In this document: one piece after another, positions 32,240 to 39,653 of the stretch
Position numbering within the stretch: position 1 is the stretch's first letter
How the letters are laid out: each line of letters starts with the position of its first letter
Source of the DNA: Dimorphilus gyrociliatus
Taxonomy: Eukaryota; Annelida; Polychaeta; Dinophilidae
Direction: 5' to 3'
Assembly: GCA_904063045.1 (NCBI GenBank)
Contig: CAJFCJ010000120.1
Span: forward strand, 51,393 to 91,045
Length of the DNA: 39,653 nt
Notes under the pieces: model-generated
What the model was told of the DNA's origin: nothing
What the model saw: the letters and a program-made list of their open reading frames with translations, nothing else
Database searches by the model: none
Program-made: the position numbers and the translations under genes

Positions 32240-34879
32240 CTAATCTAATCTGTTATTCATATTTCCTTCGATTTCACTTAAAATATCATCAAATTCACCA
32301 GTGTCTAAGTTCTCCAAATAAGCATTAATTTGTCTCAAAAGTGAAGGTTCAGTTTCCAGTACTTCCAAACTATGTTGCTGTAGAGGAACATTCTGTAATA
32401 AATGACGAAGGTCCAAATTGGCTGATGGGTTTGCCTGTAACAAACCATCATCCATATCTGGTATAGATGAGTCTTGCACATCCGGTAAAGGTTGATTATA
32501 AACAACACATGCAGATGGAGATTGCATATTATGCAACAGAACATTTTCCAAACCAGGCGAAAACTGGCTTTGCACAGAAGGTGTTGGTGGCTCAGATCCA
32601 TCTGGCTGTTCATTAAATTCTGGAATGAATCTGTACTTTCTCCTGAAATATTCAAAAAGAAATAGTAAACAAATTTTGTATCTTTTACCTAGGAAGAAAT
32701 AGTTATACCTGTTTTTTGCTTTAAGACGAATTTGGTAGCTGACCTCTTCTGCATTGTAATCATCTTCTGCAGCTGATTTAAAAAATGCAATAAAATTGTT
32801 TTTACATATTGAAAGAACTTTTCTTACCTAATTCAGCGTCATTTTTGTCAAGGGCCTCTTTGAAACATCTCAATTCCAATGGCTGATTTTCAATAGGACT
32901 AAGCACAACATTCCCTTTGGCAACTAATTTATTCGTAGTTCCATAAATCGTTATTTCATTTAGGGTCTCAAATAAATTCAAATTTCTTTGTTCCAAATCG
33001 CTAATTGTTAAAAAATCTTTTAGATGATAAATTCTTTCTTCTTGTTTCACAGCCAGTGTAAAATTTGCTTTTGGTGTTGCACTTTGAGTAGCTTCAATTC
33101 TACTCTCAGCAAAACGGATAAGAAAAGTTCCATTATTACGACCTGTAAGAATTCTATCGGTAAATCCCTTACTTATAAAACCATAAACAAATCTAGAGTA
33201 AAAACCAAGTGAAATTAATAAGTAAGAATTTGTCTTCTTCTTACCGATTTTCCCAAAACTTTTGGACTCTTTCTGCAGTTAAAGAATTAATGCATGCCAC
33301 AAACCAATACCATGGTGTGAAATCTGTTCTATCCTGCTTAGATTTCTTTGTCTGTGATGATCTCTCTGGATATTTTCTCTATTTTATAAAGAAAATTTGT
33401 TAATTAAATGAAATGTTTAGAAAAATATTTCTGTATACTGTTAAAAGATTGGTAAGAGAAATAGTACTGTCATCATTCTCCAACACTAGTTAAAAATATG
33501 AAATAAAAAGGGAAGTATATTAAATTTAAGAAATTTTTTTGCAACATTTACTGAATCTGTTTCTCAAATAGTTGGTTTGTTCAGCTGTTAGATGTCTACC
33601 GGTGTTTGTATGATAATATTCTGACAAAAACATCTTAAATTCATTCCAAGGTTTCTCAGTTGCTTCTCCAAACATTTTAAGCCAACCCATATTTGCTATA
33701 GCTTGAGTATTTTGTGATGTCTGTGAAATAATTACAAATGCTCTTGAGTTGATACACAAATTAAATTCGTGACTATTCCACTTGAAATTTTTCAAGTAAA
33801 CATACAAATAATATCTGAGGGCTGCCACAACATTATCTTTATCTGATTTTTGTCTATCCTTGTTATCAGAAGTATTCTTTAAGCCTAAATCAAATTCAAA
33901 ATTAACCAATCCATTAGAATTGATTATTTTGTTTGGTGTTTTATTGTGAAGTTCAAAAGAAGATTTAATCAATTGCCTTTCTTTTCTGTTCAATTTTTGC
34001 ATCTCTTCCATAATGTTTGTTTTGATTATTCCTGTTGAACATGTCACTTTCAAAGCCTCACTGCACATGAAACGTACAATAAAATGAGTCTTTGTGACCA
34101 ATCGCCTTCCTGTCTTAACAGTTTCAGCTGTTGGTAGCAGAATGATGAGCAATTGGTTTATTAGCTGTTCAAGGTCTTTGTATAGAACATCTGTAGCTCT
34201 TTTTAGGTGATGATGAAAAATCTCGGAAGTCTGTTTTTCCATAAGCAAGTTTGTACAATCAAGCGAGTGGGAATGTTTTGGTAGTTCATTATTCTTAACC
34301 AATGTTTGTATCATGACATCAAACTGCTCTATTGATCTTATGAATGTAGACATTCTGAATTTATATAAAAAAACATTTTGTTAAAGTTGACTGTTTTACA
34401 AAAGAAAATATTGACTTACACTAAATCAAGTGCATTTATACGTTGTACTGATATGTCAGCAAAGTATTTTTCCTCATTTTTAAATGAATTACACTCATGA
34501 AGAAAGATTGATATGGCATTATGAGTTCTATTAACAATTCCATTCACTTGTCCAGTAAAATTCTTTTAAAACAAATGTTATTAGTAAACATCTGGGTGTA
34601 TTTATGTTTTATTGTTACCTTGAAGAAATTAATATTTTCCTCTACTAGATGAGACCATTTAAACATTCTCCATTGATAAACACATTCCTGCAATAAGAGA
34701 AAGTTTAAATTTGGGAGGAGGGAGGGGGAAATAATGGTGTTATGTAAATGAGTCATAATTTTACACTAGTTTCTGTTTGTATAAGTTGAAGATTTGTTTT
34801 CTCAATTAATTCTTTATGATACTCTTTATCAATCAGTGACAAACATGAATTCTTGTCAATTTGTTGTCCCTTGGAACTT
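32240..34879 (-). CDS. STAT-family transcription factor (N-terminal domain not found)
   Basis: Eight exons with agreeing phases: 34879-34765, 34687-34619, 34562-34420, 34354-33552, 33365-33245, 33192-32828, 32772-32709, 32642-32240; 694 visible residues. STATs are latent cytoplasmic factors that dimerise through phosphotyrosine and SH2, then enter the nucleus. Order seen: coiled-coil region, DNA-binding domain (TGRRLVTKTHFIVRF; then RAFVIISQTSQNTQAIANMG), linker (GRHLTAEQTNYLRNRF), SH2 approach (TPWYWFVACIN, FWENRFVYGFISKGF) and SH2 with GTFLIRFAES, whose Arg binds phosphotyrosine. RKYRFIPEF places a Tyr (codon 32633-32635) at visible residue 563. Adding a normal N-domain of 130-150 residues puts it near 700, where known STATs are phosphorylated. 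The C-terminal 130 residues are acidic and Leu/Gln/Pro-containing, like a transactivation domain. The first exons must lie upstream of 34880 and were not found. Confidence 0.88.
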
Positions 34880-35987
34880 CTGTAAAAAAAATATACCATT
34901 TTTTACATTTCACTATTTTGATCAAAAGTGAAAGTAGGAATTTTCACCTTTTAGTCATTTTTCAGTGTCAGTCAAATTTTCCAACAATCTCTTCAATGAT
35001 CACAAAACACAAATTTCCTTTTGTCCAAAAAAATAGAACAATGTGGCACTTTAAATGTTTAAACTCTGCAATTGTATGCTTTCTGACAGTCACCTGGTGG
35101 CAACTAACAGAAACAGAATTCCTTTACCTGCTTGAACAATAGAAGAAAAAACAGGTTGTTATCCAAAATAAATATAAACAATTACTCTTACAGTTTTTCA
35201 CCTTGTCCAATGATTTATAATATTTCTATTATACGGATTAAAAAAATTTCTTTAGCTCGAATTAAAGCGGATACGAAAATAGCAGACATATATAGGCCCT
35301 TACTCTCTATCAGTGCTATAGGCACTGTGCAATACTGGTTCAATACTACTTGTTGATTGTAAAAATGGAGCTGAAAAATCAATGTCTATCATTTATTTTA
35401 ATGTTATTGCTGTTGACAATTTTGCAAGATTATAAAAGTTATATAATTTGAAAAGTTTGCTATTCAGAAACTGTGATAGAATTTGGAAACGCGGTGGTAA
35501 ATATAAAAAAAGGAAAATGCCTAGAAATGCTAGTGAAAATAAAAGTCAAAATTTTATCAAATGACTCTCAGAGAATATGTCCTTCTCATATGTTTATTTT
35601 ATTCCAAAATATGCTGTAGACTGACTTTAAGACAAGAATATCTGGGTAACTGTATACATATATTATCAATTTTGTCATTTACTAAAATCCATGGTAACTT
35701 TGTCTTTTTTATAGGAGGCTCATATCAGTAGAAATATGTTGCTTAATCCAGTCAAAATAGGTTGAAACCTATGAAATATGTAACAAAAGATGTAAAGAAA
35801 TACAAATGCAATACTGGTAAAAAGTCTTTTATACACTATGAAAAATTTTCATTTGTCTTGATGCTTTTCCCTATTCAAGTACTGCTTGCTTTTAGTCATC
35901 CTATTTGTATAATGCTATAATCAAGTTAAAAGTGACACTACTCAATGGTTGGAAGAATAATAATAAATTTAAAAAAATAAAGATTTT
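34880..35987. other. Region upstream of STAT; missing first exons not identified
   Basis: The STAT model needs at least one more 5' exon ending in phase 2, and I could not recognise an N-terminal STAT domain here. It contains dispersed repeat copy 2 (35298-35390). 34970-35130 has an open minus frame (SCHQVTVRKHTIAEFKH) that may be a transposon scrap. The 3' flank of the protease gene ends near 35988. Confidence 0.4.
35298..35390 (+). repeat. Dispersed repeat, copy 2
   Basis: Matches 1214-1300 through CTCTATCAGT, CAATACTGGTTCAATACTAC and a following GGAGCTGA tract. Confidence 0.5.
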
Positions 35988-38900
35988 TCAGTGTTTAGAA
36001 AGACTTTTGGCCAGTGTTGTACATAGACAGAAGATAATAACTCTTGTATAAACACTCATTTTCTTAATGCAACCCCTATATCCAAAACTTGCTAATCCAA
36101 TAAGTCTCCAACGGTTATTAATTTTGCAGTGCAATGGTCCACCAGAATCTCCCTGAAAGTGTGAAAACTTAATCAGAATAGAAGATTGACCAAATATTCT
36201 CCCAAAAAAATAATTCATATTAGAATTAGAACATTTTGTTCTGAATTTAGAAAAAAAAATTCAAAAATTACATACATTACAAGATATTCCTTGTACAGTT
36301 TTAGATTTTCCAACACAAATCATTCCTGGATATTTAATGATAGAAATAGGATACAATTCTCTTTTACATTCATCTTCTTCAAACATCTGTTGTTTTACTT
36401 TGTATAGAAAGCTAGTGCTGGCTAAAAATAAAAGTATATGTATTCAATATGTAATAAATGTAAATAAATGATATTTATAATACAAACTGTCACTGTCCAA
36501 ACGTCCATAGCCACTAATTTCACATTCATATTTGTTTGTAATACCATAATCTTTTTCTGGCAAACAAATAGGAAGTATATCTGGTGTAAACTTCATTTCA
36601 TTTGCCAATTTTATAAGAGCAATATCATCTTGTAGAGTAGTTCTTGTAAAACTTTTATGCATATAAATCTGTTCAACTTGGATTCTTTTTCCATCACCTC
36701 TATTATATCGCTCAGTAACACCAAAATCAACTTGGAAATTCTCAGGATTCCTTTAAAGAATACTTTTTATGATAGTTTGAAAATATAGGATACGAGAGAA
36801 AATGTTCACGAGTCAATGCTTTTAACCTAATCCTAATCCATTCCTTGTGTAACTCAACTTTTTCTTTAATCCGTAACCTTTAGATAAGATCCTTTCGACC
36901 CTCATTAGTACAGATCACTCTCTATCTTTGTCCTCTTACCACTTTTCAATTCAAAATCTAGCATTGAAATTTCCCACATTTGTGAACATTTTCCATTAAC
37001 CCCAGATAGTTAGTTACCCTTTTAGAGATCTACATTTAACCCTTAAATAACCATATCCCCATTGACATAGATATGGTATATTGTTACAAATGAACTTACA
37101 TATCATGGTCTACACAATGAGCAGCTGTTAACACATATCTTGGATGGATTAACACAGCTCCACAATATTTCCCATCTTTGTGGAAGATATAACCCTATTT
37201 TGGAATTTATTACCGTAAACTTAAAACTTTCTTTTTAAAGAAAATAATTTCAAAAACCTGCCAAGGTATGTTCTCAACATTTGTTCGTTCTCCTCCAACA
37301 ATATATTGCTCTCCTCGACCATATTCCAAGCCACAGTACTTCATATTCAAGAAATTTGTTTCTATCATTTTGAATGAATACACAAAGTGTAAAAAAAAAA
37401 TTATATGAATTATTTCTAAAAATTTGATAATTACCTTTTTCTTCTTCAACATACGAACAATTACTTAAATGAATACTTTGAAGAAGAATACTGTAATTTT
37501 GATTAACTGAGGCAGAAGCTTCAATTTCAATCTAAAATTTGAAAATGGAAAGATTGAGAGAGGGCAATCTATAATTGTAAATTAATCAACTTGTGAAAAA
37601 TTTCCTAAAAGCTGGTATTTATAATAGAAAGTTTCATTTTCTTTCTTCTCAATTTGTGCAGTAGGATATTGTGAAAAATCTGAATTATCATAGAGAACTC
37701 TTAGCTTGAATAAAACTTCAGTTGTTGAAAACTTTGAATAACTGCCTAATGTTATAAACATGCAATTATTCTCAGAGTTGACTATTGTTTTTACAATAGG
37801 TGATACAAGTTTAGAACTTTGAGTAGATTTTAAATTTTCACTTGAAATGACCATGACATTTGCTGTAAACAACAAAAGGACAAATATTATTTTTAATTTT
37901 CTATAAAAAAAAGTCTTTAAATTATGTACAATTAAAGATTTTTGAATCAAACATTTTGAACCATTCAAATGGTTGCATTGGATTGTTTTTTATTGAATAT
38001 CCACAATTATCAAAAGCAAAATTGCAATCTTTAAAAAAAAAACAAAATATTTTGAAATTAAATTAAATTTGAAAAAAGAAAAGAGTTTTAAATTTTAAAT
38101 TTACCAATTTTTTGTAATACAGTTTCTTTTTGTTGAGTACAATTATAAATTGATTTAAAAATTATATCATCAATAGATATAAACTCAAAGTCAAAAAATC
38201 CTCTGGAAAATCTAAAAATAATCTAAAATATCAAGAAATTTTTGTTATTTGTGTTTTTTTTTTTAATTTTTTACACTAAAGAAAATCCAATTAATTTACT
38301 TTAAACTTCTTTTTTGGTAGGTCATGAATTTCAACATAATTCCAAAAATCAATTTTATTGTCAAATTCATATTGATAGAGTTGAAAATCATTATTTTCTT
38401 CTATGATATACACCTTTTGGAAGAGAAACAAATGATAAATAGTATATATATGGCATAATACTTTCTTACATGAAATGTCCTTTGACCTCTTACTCCACTA
38501 AAGTAAAATGATAGACATTGGTGAGAAATTTCATAGAATGGTGTTTCCATGCTTTGAAGTGCATTGATATAAGGAGTATTTGTTTTATCAAACAGTAATG
38601 CAAATCTACTGCCTGACAAACAAAATATATTTTGAAATTACTCCTATGCTATTAATTTTACAATAACCTCGACTTCTCCACTGATATCTTGTTGCTGTAT
38701 ACCATTTTGTAAAATTTGTTTCAGGAGAACTTAAATGTTTGGTCAATCCACAAAGCCAATTATAATTAAAGTTGCATATAGTTTCTGTTGGAACAAAACA
38801 AAATCTTTATTATATATATTAGTGTATTTTATATCATATTTTTGAAGAGCTCTCACAAGACTATATTCACATTTCTTAAACTACTCAATAAAAGCTCATT

Positions 38901-39653
38901 GTTTAAAAATATTTATAAAATAATTACTATCTGGAATGAAGGGAATAGTTTCATTATTAATTTGTGTTGGAGTAGGTTTACTAAATTCTATTGTAGTTTC
39001 TGTTGGAGCAGGTTTAGTAGTTTCTGTCATGAATTCCTTTGAAATATTTAGTGTAGATTCCATTATAATTACAGTTGATGTAGATTCTGTAGTTTCTGTT
39101 GTAATTCCAGTTGAATCACGTTTCATACTTTCTTCAGTAGTTTGAGATAATGTTGTTTCTTTGGTAATTTTTGATGAAATGAACTCATTTGGTTCAGTTG
39201 TTGCCATTTCTGTTGAAGTAGGTACAATAGACTCTACTGTTATACCAGGGACAGGAGTTTTTGTAGCCTTTGTTTGACTTTTTCCTGAGGTATGTTCATT
39301 AGGTTCAGTTGTAATTTCTGATGCAACCAATTCAGTAGGTTCAGTTGAAGTAGGTTTGTTACCCTTTGTGAGCATTATAGTTGAATCTACTATTGTAGAT
39401 TTTGTTGTAATTTCTATGGAAGAATCCTCAGTATGATCTGTTTGAATCTTAGTTGATACTGTTTTAGTAACTTCTTTGATTTTTTCTGATGAAACGTCCT
39501 GAGAAACATGCTTAGTTGGTTCTATTGAAATTTGTGATGAAAATGATTCAATAGGCATTTTGGTAATTTCTGATGAAAGGGATTCAGTATGTTCTTTAGA
39601 AATTGTATTTAAAGCAGGTTTAGTAGGTTCTGTTGTAAATATAACCAGCGTTG
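35988..39653 (-). CDS. Mucin-MAM-MAM-serine protease (S1), 5' end outside window
   Basis: Exons with agreeing phases: (beyond 39653)-38928, 38784-38668, 38612-38470, 38413-38300, 38222-38105, 38028-37930, 37862-37591, 37531-37435, 37361-37258, 37194-37100, 36750-36488, 36421-36276, 36152-35988. The first visible exon is a long Thr/Ser/Glu-rich, mucin-like stretch (TTEPNEHTSGK, STEMATTEPNE repeats), likely O-glycosylated. Two MAM domains follow (CNFNYNWLCGLTKH to FISIDDIIF; CNFAFDNCGYSI to FSQIEIEAS). A chymotrypsin-fold protease comes next: IVGG activation site, His in VLTAAHC, Asp in DDIALIKLA, Ser in CNGDSGGPL. The full catalytic triad is present, so it should be active after cleavage before IVGG. 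The residue at the position of trypsin Asp189 is Ile (GISCNGDSG), and the last helix is atypical (VYTRVIIFCLC). The layout recalls enteropeptidase-like mosaic proteases. Confidence 0.88.

Noticed and set aside
32335-32655. 106-codon minus frame overlapping the last STAT exon
   Set aside because: Out of frame with the phase-consistent STAT model and of odd composition (rich in Cys, His, Trp).
1-39653. tRNA, rRNA or CRISPR features
   Set aside because: None recognised by eye. The tandem repeats are simple microsatellites or minisatellites without a CRISPR repeat-spacer pattern.

Overview
The window is AT-rich nuclear DNA from an invertebrate animal. The genes have short GT..AG introns (about 50-310 bp, one of 784 bp) and encode multidomain extracellular proteins and a STAT-like factor. 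Broken copies of LTR retrotransposons, a Tc1/mariner element and an ABC transporter lie between them. I cannot name the species. A 657-base N gap (16613-17269) shows it is a draft assembly.

Layout. 1-5.5 kb is gene debris: an LDLa scrap, a gag scrap, an LTR piece, an ABCC/MRP-type transporter pseudogene that still has an intron, and a Tc1/mariner transposase remnant. 5.6-11.5 kb (minus strand) holds the most striking gene, a 13-exon mosaic receptor: signal peptide, degenerate SRCR-like modules, a C-type lectin domain, six LDLa repeats, leucine-rich repeats and a seven-helix LGR/GRL101-type GPCR. 11.9-15.5 kb is a nest of copies of one LTR family with broken gag/protease, arranged head-to-head and tail-to-tail.

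17.27-26.72 kb is a giant, almost perfect inverted repeat. The arms are about 4.11 kb and the spacer 1,228 bp. In the stretches I compared, the only difference is one base in a homopolymer. The spacer carries a FLYWCH-type zinc-finger ORF. The outer end of the left arm is hidden by the N gap, so real duplication and assembly artefact cannot be told apart here. At 27.35-27.8 kb lies a second, broken LGR paralogue interrupted by an LTR. At 28.96-30.75 kb (plus) is a small type I membrane protein (signal peptide, PAN/apple-like region, CUB, one helix), followed by a broken CUB fragment. 32.24-34.88 kb (minus) is a divergent STAT. 36-39.65 kb (minus) is the 3' part of a mucin-MAM-MAM-serine protease gene that runs off the window.

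Exon phases were checked by hand. They agree at every junction of the STAT, protease and PAN-CUB genes. In the receptor they agree throughout once one ambiguous acceptor near 10447 is chosen. The receptor, the PAN-CUB protein and the mosaic protease all use modules common in recognition and adhesion, and STAT is a classical signal effector. Apart from proximity, nothing in the sequence shows that they work together. The clearest general theme is birth and death of LDLa/LRR/CUB receptor-like genes in a transposon-rich region.
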